From Cryptomeria japonica (taxonomy: Eukaryota > Streptophyta > Pinopsida > Cupressales > Cupressaceae): a DNA stretch of 64,000 nucleotides. The notes beneath the pieces were generated by a model, which saw only the letters and a program-made list of their open reading frames with translations, searched no databases and was not told the origin of the DNA. The DNA is taken from the NCBI RefSeq assembly GCF_030272615.1, contig NC_081408.1:768763336-768827335 (forward strand), in the 5' to 3' direction. Made by a program: the position numbers and the translations under genes. The stretch's first letter is position 1; every line of letters begins with the position of its first letter. Below are positions 33,381 through 44,780 of the stretch, piece by piece.

Positions 33381-33711
33381 TGTTAGGGTTTCAAGCAAAT
33401 CCGAAGCAAATATGAACTAACAATTATATGCAGATTTAAATACAAAAGATAAGGGAATAACATAGGACACAGATAACACAAAGATTTAACATGGTTCACC
33501 CAGAATGGGTTACGTCCACCATACACAGCCGTCCAATCTTTCTTATTATCCAGAAAAAATAGTACATCAACATCACGATGCCTTAAGCATCCCAGCCACT
33601 TATAACATGCATTTTTAGGGCACCAAACAAAGTCAGCCTTTTTAGGGTTTTACTAGCAAGGATACGTGCTGAGTGTACAATACTTTGTTGATCAGTTGTC
33701 ACATATCAACA
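33381..33711 (-). repeat. 3' LTR of copia E
   Basis: 331 bp. Matches the 5' LTR except that a 121-bp GC-rich internal block present in the other copy is absent. Confidence 0.9.
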
Positions 33712-33722
33712 ATCTCCCACTT
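33712..33722 (-). other. Polypurine tract of copia E
   Basis: AAGTGGGAGAT on the minus strand, immediately before the 3' LTR. Confidence 0.75.
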
Positions 33723-33929
33723 GGAGACTGATCAGGCTCCACACCAAACAATCTCCCACTTGGAGACTGATACTAGACGACACCATTGTACTTGCAGCAT
33801 CCGTTGGATAAAACACTTGGACTTGACTGGTATAAATTCCACAATTATCAATCAAGAAGACCAACAGAAACTGATGAAAAAATTAGCTTCTCTTATGGAA
33901 CTGCCTTCGTGAACATATCAATAGGATTA

Positions 33930-34900
33930 TCACTTATGTGAATCTTCTCAAGTTGTAACTGACCCTCCTCCAAAATAGTCTAGATGAAGTGGTACCTGAG
34001 TTGAATGTTCTATGTCCTTGAATGAAAAACAAAGTTCTTCGCAAGATGAATGGAACTCTGGCTATCAATATACAATGGGCGATCCCCCTGTGTCTGACCC
34101 AATTCCTCCAGAAAACATTGTAGCCAAATCATCTCCTTGTTGGCTTCTATAGTAGCAACATACTCAGCTTCAGTGGTTGAAAGTGCAACAACCTTTTGCA
34201 GCCTAGAAATCCAACTGACTGCAGTTCCCCCTATAGTAAAAACATACCCTGTAGTACTCCTCTGTGAATCAATATCACCTACCAAATCAGAGTCAACAAA
34301 TCCACTCAGAGCAGCATTAGATCCTTTAAAATATAATGCCTTTGTAGTAGTTCCTTTCAAATACTGAAGAATCCATTTCACTGCATTCCAATGTTCCATA
34401 CCCAGATTACTCATAAACCTGCTCACAACTTCCACTACATGTGCAATACCTGGTCTTGTGCATACCATTGCATACATCAAACTGCCAACAACTGATGAAT
34501 ACGGGATGTTAGACATTTTATTTACCTCTTCCTGTGCCTTTGGGCACATCTCCTTAGTCAATTTGAAATGACTAGCCAAAGGTGTACTAATTGTTTTTCC
34601 ATCCTGCATGTTAAATCTTTTCAACACCTTCTTTATATACTCACTTTGGGACAAATTCAAGGTTCTATTTTTCCTGTCCCGTGTAATCCTCATACCGAGA
34701 ATTTGCTTAGCTACACCTGAATCCTTCATAGCAAATGACCTAGCTAATTTTTGTTTAAGATCATTTATATGTTTCATGTTAGACCCAACAACAAGCATGT
34801 CATCAACATAAAGCAGTAAGATAATATAACTACCAATATCCAATCTCTTAAAATATACACAATGATCAGAATGACATCTATGATAACCGTGTTCATCCAT
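33930..34900 (-). pseudogene. Copia E: end of RT and RNase H
   Basis: A 296-residue open stretch (34010-34900) beginning in the RT palm. The catalytic box LLLYVDDMLVVGSN keeps both Asp residues. It runs through KQILGMRITRDRKNR, SQSEYIKKVLKRFNMQ and the thumb into RNase H (GFVDSDLVGDIDSQRSTTGY, then VALSTTEAEYVATIEA and YIDSQSSIHLA). First Asp, Glu and second Asp of RNase H are all visible. A TAG follows HSRT at the left end, after which IQLRYHFI and the usual MFTKAV tail can still be read to about 33930. This is the best-kept part of the element. Confidence 0.9.
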
Positions 34901-35400
34901 GAAACTATCAAATTTTAAATACCATTATCGGGGTTCTTTCTTTAGGCCATACAAACTTTTCTTCAACCTACACACCAAGTTATCCTTTCCTTTGACCTCA
35001 TATCCCTATGGTTGCAACATGTAAATTTCCTCCTCTAAATCTCCATGGAGAAAAGATGTTTTGACATCTAATTGTTCAAGAAGTAAATCATCTACAGCCA
35101 CAAGACTAAGTACAGTTCTAATTGAAGTCATTTTTACAACAGGAGAAAATATTTCATCATAATCTATACCCTTTTTCTGTGCAAAACCTTTTACCACAAG
35201 TCTAGCCTTATATCTTTTATGACCTCCTTTCTCCTCCTTCAGCCTATAAACCCATTTGTTAGGCAAAGCTCTTTTTTTTGCAGGTAAAGGGACTAAGTCC
35301 CAAGTCCTATTTTTCATCAAGGAGTCCATCTCCTCTTTCATGCCTAGCTCCCACTATTGTTTGACATCCACCTGCATTGCTTCTTCATATTCTTCTGGTT
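34901..35400 (-). pseudogene. Copia E: N-terminal half of RT
   Basis: Frame 35006-35341 reads MKEEMDSLMKNRTWDLVPLP, ALPNKWVYRLKEEKGG, KARLVVKGFAQKKGIDYDEI, FSPVVKMTSIRTVLSLVA and LDVKTSFLHGDLEEEIYM, all standard copia RT finger and palm blocks including the first catalytic Asp. A TAG at about 35006, in the place of Gln, then separates it from GYEVKGKDNLVCRLKKSLYG and a further stop (EPR-stop-WY). It is in the same frame as the downstream RT/RNase H segment, so only stop codons break the domain. Confidence 0.88.
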
Positions 35401-35530
35401 CACCAGAATCAGTTAATAAAATAGAATACAAAGAAGGAAAAAATCTTTCAGGGGGTCTACTTAACCTTGTAGAACATCTAACACTTGCAGGAGTTTGTGG
35501 AATAAACTGTTGTTGCTGAGCATCAGGTAC

Positions 35531-36480
35531 CTATGGCATTTCATTTTCAGGAATCTCATCCAACACCACATATTCTTGTTTGTCCTGTTCATGCTTCTTT
35601 TCCTGCATCTGTTCTTTATACATTACCTTCTCATTGAATATAACATCTCTAATTCTAATTATTTTCTTATTTTCAAGATCCCATAACCGATAGCCATATT
35701 CATCTATCCCATATCCAATGAAGGTACATTTATGAGATTTAGCATCAAGCTTGGTTCTATTTTCTTTATCAACATGGACAAAAGATTCGCAACCAAAGGC
35801 TTTCAAAAAGGAATAATTTACCTTTTTTCCAGTCCATGCCTCCTCTAGAATACCATCATCCAAAAGGGTTGAAGGTCCTCTATTTATCAAATAGATAGCA
35901 GTATGTACAACATCTACCCAAAAATGTAAGGGCAATCTAGCATGCAATCTCATGCTCCTCGCGCGTTCCACAATAGTCCTATTCATTCTCTCTGACACAC
36001 CATTTTCCTATGGAGTTCCTAGAACTGTCTTCTGCTTCCGAATCCCATTTAAGGAGCAGTAATCTTCAAATGCTTTGCTACAATACTCACCTCCATTATA
36101 TGATCTGAGACACTTCAACTTTTTTCCTGTCTCATTCTCAACCAAAGCTTTCCATTTCTTAAAAGTTTCAAAAACATCCAATTTTTGTTTTAGAAAATAT
36201 ACCCATGTTTTTCTGGTTGAGTCATCAAAAACATAACATAATAACAAGAGCCACCAAGAGATGATACCTGAGTCGGTCCCCATACATCTAAATGCACAAG
36301 CTCTAACTTCTCACTCTTCTTCTCTTTCCCAACCTTGAGAAATTTGACTTTTTTCTGTTTACCATAAACACAGTTTTCACAGAACTCTAAATAAATCTTC
36401 TTTAGTCCTAGCAATAGATTTTTGGAGTGAAGGATTTTCATCCCTTTCTCACTCATGTGCCCAAGCCTATGGTGCCACAT
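35531..36480 (-). pseudogene. Copia E: integrase
   Basis: Three pieces: WHHRLGHMSEKGMKILHSKN with CENCVYGKQKKVKF (HHCC zinc domain, 36190-36480); then, after a 1-nt frameshift near 36220, FDDSTRKTWVYFLKQK and the core (36008-36283); then 35531-35998. The first catalytic Asp is in LVHLDVWGP. The second should be RSDNGGEY but reads RSYNGGEY, an Asp-to-Tyr change. The Glu is in SERMNRT, after a TAG in the place of Gln (TP-stop-ENGVSERM). The C-terminal block AWTGKKVNYSFLKAFGCESF is standard. The enzyme could not work as it stands. Confidence 0.88.
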
Positions 36481-37070
36481 TATCGAATATGTTCTTGCAA
36501 CATCTATTGTTGTTGTCCCTGCAGTAACTTTATCTGTAGCAACTAAGGTAGAGTAAGTGTTACCAGTACACAGATATAATGTTCCTACCTTCGCACCTTT
36601 AGCTACTACTAATGACCCTTTAGGGACCTTCTAGATACTGTCTGAGAAGGTAACTATGCAACCTTCACTACCTAGTTACCCTACAGAAATTAAATTTCTT
36701 CTTAAATTAGGAATATGTCTTACCTCCTGCAGAAACCAGTCATTTCCATTCTGCAACTTGATCTTTATCTTTCCTTTTCCAATAATTTGACAAGGCTCAT
36801 CATCACCCAAATATACCTATCCAAAATCACCTTGAACATAATCTAGAAAATATTTTCTATGGGGTGTAGCATGAAATGAAGCCTCAAAATCTATTACCTA
36901 GGAATCATTAACATTATCCAAACATAAGATTAAAGCATCTTGTAAAGTATTACTTGCAATATTAGCTTCCTTACTGTCATTTTCATTTTTGTCTCCTTCT
37001 TTGTTTTTCCAAGACCAACAGTCTTTCTTTAGATGAACAGGCTTTCTGCAGTACCAACAATATTTCTTTC
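36481..37070 (-). pseudogene. Copia E: zinc knuckle and aspartic protease
   Basis: Minus strand. The knuckle at about 37005-37060 reads CWYCRKPVHLKKDC, an intact C-X2-C-X4-H-X4-C. The protease follows at about 36700-36900; its active site, normally W-x-I-D-S-G-A-S-H/F-x-T, reads stop-VIDFEASFHATPHRKYFL, so Asp is kept but Ser-Gly is replaced by Phe-Glu. GKIKIKLQNGNDWFLQEV and IPNLRRNLISVG follow as in related copia proteins, with more stops. No long open frame survives here. Gag lies upstream and integrase downstream. Confidence 0.75.
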
Positions 37071-37212
37071 CTCTAGATTGAGAGTGTCCTTTCTTTGACT
37101 TCCCTCATGACTTCTCATTCCCAGGGCCTTTTCCTCTTTCATTTGATCTTCCTCTATTTTCCACATTCAAAACACTACTTGATGATGTTGAAGACTCACT
37201 TGTGCTTTTCCT

Positions 37213-37782
37213 TCACATTTTCGTGCTTAGGATAACACCAACAATATCATCAAATATCAAATTATTTTTACCAGAGATAGAGTTACTTACAGCCATAACC
37301 AAGCTATTCCAGCTTTTTGGCAAAGAACATAAAATCAAGAGAGCCCTAACCTCTTCTGCAAAGGTAATTTTTACCGAAGATAATTGACTAGTAATTGTAT
37401 TAAATTCATTTAAGTGCTCCGCTATAGATCCTCCCTCACTCATTTTCAAATTAAACAAACGCTTCATAAGAAATACCTTATTTGAAGCCGAGGGTTTCTC
37501 ATACAACTTAGCCAATGTCGCCATCAAATCTACAATTATTTTTGCTTTTGTTATATTGAATGCTACAGACGGTGAAAGGCACAATCGAATGGATCACAGT
37601 GCCTTTCCATCTAAAATGTCCCACTCTTCATCTGACATTGTGGTCGCTTTCTTTGCCTTTTCTTCCAACGACTGCCACAAATCCTTTTGATACAAGTAAT
37701 CCTCCATTTGCATTTTCCATAACCAATAATTCTGGTCATTAAACTTTTCGACCTTGAATTTGGAATCCTCCATTGCTCCCAC
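37213..37782 (-). pseudogene. Copia E: Gag
   Basis: Begins at ATG 37782 (MGAMEDSKFKVEKFNDQNYW). It has the standard N-terminal block FNDQNYWLWKMQMEDYLYQK, then an in-frame TGA at about 37587, then the UBN2-type helices LMATLAKLYEKPSASNKVFL, GGSIAEHLNEFNTITSQLSS and LLILCSLPKSWNSLVMAVS. Both parts are in one frame. The start sits about 40 bp after the primer site, as expected. It would form the virus-like particle shell in an active relative. Confidence 0.88.
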
Positions 37783-37819
37783 TCAAATTTGAGAGTCCTG
37801 CCAATTTACAGAAAACCTC

Positions 37820-37831
37820 GCTCTGATACCA
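37820..37831 (-). other. tRNA-iMet primer binding site of copia E
   Basis: TGGTATCAGAGC on the minus strand, two bases inside the 5' LTR end; a perfect match to the usual copia site. Confidence 0.9.
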
Positions 37832-37833
37832 AT

Positions 37834-38285
37834 TGTTAGGGTTTCAAGAAGATCTGAAGCAAATATGAACTAACAATTGTATACAGATTTAAATACAAAA
37901 GATAAAAGAATAAAATAGAACACGGATAGCACAAAGATTTAACGTGGTTCACCCAGAATGGGTTACGTCCACCATACATAGCCATCCAATATTTCTTATT
38001 ATCCAGCAAAAATAGTACATCAACATCACGATGCCTTAAGCATCCCAGCCACTTATAACATGCATTTTTAGGGCACCAAACAAAGTCAGCCTTTTTAGGG
38101 TTTTATTACAATGTCGGTTTTCATCAACCAAAAACATCCAAAAAAAAATTTCCTCATAGGCTACCGCCCCTGAACCCCCGCCGTGGGCTACCTCCCGCAT
38201 TCCTGGGGCCCAACCCGCCCTGGACCCCCGCAAGGATGTGTGCTGAGTGTACAGTACTTTGCTAATCAGTCGCCACATATCAACA
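37834..38285 (-). repeat. 5' LTR of copia E
   Basis: 452 bp. Carries a GC-rich block (about 38105-38230, with CCCCCGCCGTGGGC and CCTGGGGCCC) that is missing from the 3' LTR. Confidence 0.9.
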
Positions 38286-40300
38286 CAACGTCTTTTGCAC
38301 TTGGCAATGTATATCTATTATAAACAAACCCTTTACTTTGGGTCAAAAGAGTGTAATCCTTCATCAAGAATCCCTTTCACTTACCAATAGGGAGAAGGTA
38401 TGCATTCTTTCTTTCTTTCCTCTCTTTTGGTTGATGATGATATTTTTGTGCAAGAAATCCTCTTGAAGGTAGATTTCTTTTGAGCAAAGATCTCTTCCCC
38501 TTCAAGGATTCCATTTATACTTGTTGTGAGATATCTCTTTTTCAACTATCTTGTCCTTTCTTGTAAGACTATGACCTCTTTAGCTTGGATTTATGAACAT
38601 TGTTGCCTAAAAGGGCATCTCTTTGGTATTAAAGGTGTGTATCCTTGTTTCTAGCTTCCTTAAGACATCAACATAGGACTATATTGATATCTTAAGTGGG
38701 GCATACATATCACCCTCTTTGTCCTATATTATACTACATATTTTTTGCATGTCTTAAATGGGGAGTTCATTCTAGAAACAAGACAAAACAAAGTCTTATA
38801 TAAGATGCTTCATGCCCAATACCAGATGCAACATTCATATATGTCTCATACGGGGTTACAAATTCTCAAAACTAGACAAAAAAAAGTCTTACATGAGATG
38901 TTCTTGAAACCAGGCATATATTTGTCTTACATTGGGTGTTCAAAATCCAAACTAATATATGAGATGATTCATACCTGAAACTAGACACATTTGCACTTTC
39001 ATTTCATGTCATATATAGGTTATTGCATACTTGAAACTAGACAAAAAAATCTTATATGAGGTGCTCAAATCCTAAAACCAAATAGTTGCATACATAGCAA
39101 GACGAGTGGAACTAGACTATTCCAACTCTCCTCCCCAACATGGATCACCTAGAAAAGCATAATTATCCCATGGTATCTATCTCCTCTGTTTCTCTTCCTC
39201 TCATGTTTCACCTAGCAAAACATAGTTAGGTCACATCATCGATGTTTCCTCCTTTCTTCTCTCCATGAGCTCATAGCTTTGGGTGAACCCACAATAGTCA
39301 GTTACACTTTTTTGCCAACTTTGACACTGTAATATTCATTTTCAGAAAAAACTTCAAATTCAGACACCTATTACTTCTAGACCGTAAAGAATTTGTAGAT
39401 GATGTGAACACGCGTATGATGATGAGTCTTCGCCTAAGTCATGAACAAGGAATGTCCCATCAAACTGAGCTTTTATGCCTTTGCGTAAGCTTCAAGAAGT
39501 CTTGAGAAACAATCCCAAGTCCGCAGGTCACTCTCCAAAACCATAAAATCACTTGCCTAAATCCACAAGTCCACTTTGCCCTAGGGGTGATTCCTTCTCT
39601 CGCCTGGCAACCTAATCCTCCATCCTAGTCCTACTCTTGGCAAGAGGCGTCAATTGGTCATAGAAGAATTGACTTGTTTGATTTTGCCGGATCTTTTCAT
39701 TTAGACTTACCTCTTTTGCCCGATGACTGCAACTATCTACGACTGCCTGGGTTTGCCATATCCAGGTATGTTACAATAGGCGCATACTGGGGCATATTTT
39801 CATAGCATGGCATGTTTTGGATCTCTCTTGTATAAACCAATGATCTGGTATTAGTGTTTGTCAACACCTACCTTTTCGTGTATAAGAGTTATCGGTGTGT
39901 TTGAGGGTTTCCTTGCACGTACCCACAACTTTGTATTAGTGTTTCTTAACACTTGCATAGCTGTGTGTAAGGAATTCTCGTTTATCTAAGAGTTAGTCCA
40001 TGCCTTGGGTTTCTCATGGCATCCTGATTTCTATAATCAGTGGTGCAAGTCACCCAGGGAAATATCAAACTAAGTTGGCTCTCCACATTTGTTGTGCACA
40101 AAATCTCACTCATTCCATAAAATCCTAAACTCAATAATCCCATGGAGTTCTCAATTTCCCCCCATTCCATATTCCTCTATCTAAGATCATTATGTTATTA
40201 TTGACATATTCTCTCTTTATTATTTATTCACATCATATAGATTGCATTACTTATTTCATTTAGATACTCATTTTTCATAAAATATTTATCATATAAGGTT
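38286..40300 (+). other. 3' internal region of gypsy element G, with a degenerate tandem repeat
   Basis: No gene recognised. At 38755-39080 a unit of about 65 bp containing GAAACTAGACAAAAAAGTCT and an 'atatgagatg' tail repeats four to five times with changes. At 39720-40090 the sequence is clearly homologous to 50080-50350 of element B (shared 'attagtgttt-tcaacacttgcat' and 'ataatcagtggtg' blocks), so G and B share a 3' region. Confidence 0.65.
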
Positions 40301-40979
40301 ACACGTAGGTTGCATCACATAAATAAAAAATATGTATTCATCCATATAACATTACATTTAGATTGCATCATAAATCATTTCACATCTACAAATCCATCAC
40401 ACATGTGCATTTATACATAAAGCATAAAAATCAGTCATCCCTCCATCCAAAACCATGTCAGCAACAAATCATAAACATACATGTATAAGCATCCACTCTG
40501 CATCACAAATAAGTCAGCATAACACATCCATAATTGCATCCATATATGACATCATAAGAAAAAAGAAAACAAAAAGAATCCATCACAATACACACTACAC
40601 ATCATCTATCACCAATCAAATCATGTATATATATATATATAAAGAGGAAAAATGTGTCTGTCATGATACAATGATCACCTCAAAGGGTCAAAATATAATA
40701 CACAAGCAATACAAGGAGCTATTTCTCCCCTCCTGTCTCTCCACCCCCCTCTACTGTGCCTCCCCCACCTAATCCTCTTGCCCCCCTGTTGGTGGCCAAA
40801 AACCCACTAATCGCCCTGTTTGCTAACTCTGAGTCGACCGCTGACTATGGGTCCTATGAGATCGCACACTCTCAGTGTACAAGGCTTCTCGCTGTCCTGT
40901 AGGCACTACTCCATGATATAGCCCCCTATAATACTGTGCCTCTCAAGCTAACCTCTCCACCCTCTCTCACTGCTGTAGA

Positions 40980-42573
40980 CTATCAGAAAATATCTACGCC
41001 AATCCTGCAGGAACCAATGCCTGTCGGGCTGCATCCCTCTCCCCCCACGACCGCTCTACCTCTGCCCCCATGCTCTCCCTCTGAGCTCTCTCTACCTGTA
41101 CCTCATCCTCCATGAAATGAAGCCTCACCTGATAACTATCCTGCTCCTACTATAAATGGTCAAAATCAGCCTGTTTCTATCCTCCCCTCTCCCCCGCCTG
41201 TGTCTCAGGTATATCCATGGGAACAGCCTCCCCGACCTCACCAACTGCAGCCTCCTCTCTCTCTCACCAACTATGGCCTCCGCAGCCTCTCTCACTGAGA
41301 CATCCTCTCCATCTCCCTCCTCCTCCTCTGGATCCCTCCACCCCACAACTCAGACTCTCCTCTATTGTCCGCCCACACCACGCCTTGTGCGAACCACAAC
41401 TATCTCTCCTGGGCCATCATCCTCCCCACCCACCGCCTGATCAACCCCTAGCTCCAACTCCTCATCATCCAACACTCTAGGAATGGTAAGTTGCACTGGC
41501 AAGTGCCCCTCCCACCAGCTCCTGTAACCACCTATCATGCCTGGATCCTCCCCTGCCCCCATCCGCTCATCCCAGACTATGTGAAATGTTGTCTAGAAGC
41601 TCGTCTGGCCACCCAAGGGACTCGTTGTAGGGCCCCAATACCTCACCTCCCGTGTAATCTGGGGATACACTGGAATATCCCCGACTATATCATGTATATG
41701 TCCCAGTTGTTGAGCTACCCTGAATGGAGCATAGTACTCCATGATGTAGACTAATCTCCCAAAAATCCACATCTCCACTCCTACCCAGTGAAGCTGCCAG
41801 CCATCCCTTCACCGCTCACACCCCAAAAATGGCCTCCATGTGAACTGCACTAGCTCATCCAGAATCCTCCTCCAGAATGACATGGACATTGTCTGTGTGT
41901 AGTGCAGTAGTCCCTTGTACCTGTCCATAAACAGTTGTCGTGGTCGTCTATCCTGAACCCCCAGTGGCCGAGTCATTGTAATATGCTCCCACACCCATAT
42001 GTGTAAGAGTGTGACCCCAGCAGATAAAATGGCATACTCCTTATAAACCACTAGATACATGTCATGATACAACTAGGCTAGCATCGTTGACCCCCACGCA
42101 TACTGCTGACCATCATGCAATATGAAATACAAGCATCTGCTCCACCCAAGAGGGAATCCATGTCCACCCAAATCTGGAATGATCCGTCCACTCAGGAATC
42201 CACAAATCACCAAGACCAATCGAGGAATCTATCGAACACCCATCGCCCGACCTAAGTGCATCCTACTCCTGTCTAACATAGGTGGCATCTCATACTCGCA
42301 CACCTCTCGCAGATAAAAATCAACTGCATCCAACTGATACTCGGGGATCACACCACGAACGGGGATCTTCAAGATCCTCCAAACATCTAACAAAGTGACT
42401 GTAGCCTCTCCAGTCGACAAACGAAAGGTGTTATACCGACTATCCCACCTCTCCACCAACGTTGTCATCATGGCAGTATGTGCTCGTATCCTCGGCCACC
42501 TGCCTACGTAATGCAACCCTAGCGCAGCTAACACCTCCAGCTCATCATGGGCTAACTCATGATATAAAGTCAT
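40980..42573 (-). pseudogene. Plant mobile domain (PMD) ORF, antisense within gypsy element G
   Basis: Minus strand, start ATG 42573. Motifs in order: HELAHDELEVLAALGLHYVG, TTLVERWDSRYNTFRLSTGE then ATVTLLDVWRILKIPVRG, YAWGSTMLA-stop-LYHDMYLVVY, LLHIWVWEHI, RILDELVQFTWRPFLGCER, FGRLVYIMEYYAPFRVAQQL and VPVYPQ-like DIPVYPQITREV. This is the aminotransferase-like plant mobile domain of MAIN/MAIL proteins and of PMD-bearing transposons. All of 42573-41125 lies in one frame, broken only by single stops (about 42229, 42077, 41807, 41591, 41360, 41349). A frame change near 41130 leads to a charged coiled-coil-like tail (EVQVERAQRESMGAEVERSW). It runs opposite to its host element, so it would need its own promoter. 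Function of element-borne PMDs is unknown. Confidence 0.8.
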
Positions 42574-43514
42574 CGTGGCAGGTCAATGCTCTCTTGAAGC
42601 CAGTGGTCCCCTCTCCACTTTTATCCATTAGACCAAATCATTACTTTCACATCTCAAAACCCCCTCCTGACTTCCGGAACCAACCTTACCCTTCCCCCCA
42701 TTCCAAAATTCTAAGCCAAAATTGCATTCCCACCCATCCCAGGCGCATGCGCTGATTTACCAGGCACTCGCGCCAAAACCGTGACGTTCGTGCTATTTTA
42801 CAAGCGCTCATGCCAACAAAGAAATCCTGCCCTCTATTGACCCCCCCTTCTGGGCCCGTCAACGCAAGCGCCCACATAATCCCTTTGGCACGGGCGTGCT
42901 GATTCCCCCATTCCTCTCCCAAAACTCCTATTCTACCCGACCCCTGGCGACCACCCATGCTAATCGCTAGCGCTCGCACTGGCCTAGGGGCACGCACGCT
43001 GAAATAGCGATCAACGCGAGCACCTCGCCAAATATTAACCCTTATTTCAATCCCTAAAATTTACCTAAAATCAAAAATTTCAAAAGAGGGATAGACCTAC
43101 TCACCGGTGGTCCATAGCTCGTCGGTCGGTCGATTCGTCGGATCCTCTCAGCACGATGATCACAAACTAGAATGCAGTCCATCTCTCCTTCTCTTCTTCT
43201 TCACTCTGAGTAGCTCTAAGGCTTGTGTGTAACAATAACCCCTCATTGGGCCTGTTGTGGCTTATATGGGCCCCTGTGGGGGCCCATTTTCCTTCGCGGT
43301 CTCGCATTTCCTATTCTTCTTTCTAAATTCTTTATGACTGCTTCATATTTCTTCCTCATTTATCCCTTCCATCCTAATTCTTCTTCCTCTATTTTTGAGA
43401 ATTTTTCATCTTTTTTCTGAAAAATTCTCGAGGGGGCATACACCTCCCATGCTTTACGCTGGGGCATCCTTTTCTTCCTCTATCTTCTACACATTGCCAA
43501 ATTTGTCGCTGTGT
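42574..43514. other. Non-coding 3' part of element G
   Basis: No gene seen. 42740-43020 is rich in GCGC words (for example AAGCGCTCATGCC, TAGCGCTCGCACT), resembling the leader fields of elements B and C. Confidence 0.5.
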
Positions 43515-43529
43515 AAAAGAGGGGCAAAA
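43515..43529 (+). other. Polypurine tract of element G
   Basis: AAAAGAGGGGCAAAA directly before TGTAGACACTT; same pattern as the tract before the LTR at 50701. Confidence 0.75.
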
Positions 43530-44758
43530 TGTAGACACTTAAAAATAATTATTTTAGTTATTTTTAATTCCTAACATAATTAATTAATTATGTTAATTCA
43601 AATTCTCCTCAATATTAATTAATTATAATTAATATTGTCACTATAGTATGTGACTGATTTATTTAATAAATCAGTCCCTTTCTTTATTCTTCTAAAAATT
43701 GAATCCTCACAAATCTTCCTCTTAGCTAATTAATTTCAATTAATTAGTTCACCCACATGATTCCTCCAAATCATCTTCCTAATTCATCATTAACCTAAGA
43801 AAGCCTCCTAGAAACCCCCTAAACTCACTTAACCTTATTCCTCTAATTTTTTATTCCCTCCACTCATTCTCTCTCCTAGTCAAATCCTCCTACAAATCCT
43901 ATCCCACCTAATCCTTCCTCTAATCTCGGCCTAATGAGTTGCTAGTGACTAATCATCATGATTAGCCACAAAAGTCAACTCCTTGTCCCTTCCATCCAAC
44001 CACTACCTTTCAATGCTCTTTTCCTAGGTGAAATCTCACATTCCTCTAGGCATCTCCTCTCCCAAGGAATTTTTAATTCCTTCTTATTCCTCCAATCCCC
44101 ATGATCATCCCTTTTTGAGTATTTTAAATTCCTCCTCCCCATTCTTCAAGGAATGTCACATCCCTTGCTCCTCTCAAGGCACATTGGGAAGTCTTCCCAA
44201 TGCACCTTGAGGAATGTGGAGACAAGAAATGCCTTTAAGGCATATTTCTTGGTCTCCACACCCTCTCTTGGGCCTTGTGTGAGCTCACAAGCAATCCTAG
44301 CCCTTCATCTTGGATCCATCCTAGCCATCCATTTTTCTTCTCCTTTTCCTATAAATTGAGGACTTCATCCCTTCATTCTTCATCTCCAAGTTTAGTAATC
44401 TTATGTTGCCCTTTTGAGCCTAAGAAAATCATCTTAGCACCCTTATCATGTCAAAATCATCTCCCATCCATACTTGATCATCTCATCCCCATCATCCCTC
44501 AAGATCCATCTCATTTGTGCACAACATTGGAGACCCATCCACATAAAGCAAGCAAGAGGAGCACATAAAGTGGAGCATCATACAAGGGCACCTTCACTTC
44601 ATCAAGCTCCATCCGAAAGAGAAGGTAAAATAGCAAGGTATAAGCATTGTCTTCATGTTTTTTATGTGATTTGGTTTATGCTTCATCTTCTTATGTTTTT
44701 AGTGTTTGATTTGCATATAAACAATCCTATCACACCTTACTTCATTTTCCCCTCTTCA
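43530..44758 (+). mobile_element. Gypsy LTR with a polypurine tract on one side and a primer site on the other
   Basis: Begins TGTAGACACTTAAAAA and ends CCCCTCTTCA, 1229 bp. The 3' third aligns with LTR B (shared 'gcaccttcacttcatcaagctc'-like block and 'agcaaggtataagcatt'), but the 5' third differs, so it is a related subfamily rather than a twin. To its left is the polypurine tract of element G and to its right a primer site and leader of element B. It therefore serves as 3' LTR of G and 5' LTR of B. Confidence 0.8.
44350..44356 (+). promoter_or_regulatory. TATA box in LTR 43530-44758
   Basis: TATAAAT in context TTTTCCTATAAATTGAGG. Confidence 0.55.
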
Positions 44759-44761
44759 TTT

Positions 44762-44780
44762 TGGCACACCCGGTGGGACC
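44762..44780 (+). other. Primer binding site-like block of element B
   Basis: TGGCACACCCGGTGGGACC begins three bases after the LTR end, a form often seen after Tat-like gypsy LTRs in plants. I do not name the tRNA. Confidence 0.6.

Larger units (their letters stand above)
33381..38285 (-). mobile_element. Ty1/copia retrotransposon E
   Basis: Minus-strand copia element of about 4.9 kb. The 5' LTR is at 37834-38285 and the 3' LTR at 33381-33711; on the minus strand they begin TGTTGATATG and end ACCCTAACA. A perfect iMet primer site follows the 5' LTR and a purine tract precedes the 3' LTR. Flanks are CAACC (33376-33380) and CAACG (38286-38290), a duplication with one mismatch. Gag, protease, integrase, RT and RNase H are all recognisable in copia order. 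RT (MKEEMDSLMKNRTWDLVPLP) suggests the Tork/TNT1-94-like group. Stops, a frameshift and two altered catalytic sites make it dead. Confidence 0.93.

Noticed and set aside
41156-41480. Plus-strand frames rich in Ser/Pro
   Set aside because: Antisense shadows of the acidic C-terminal part of the PMD ORF.
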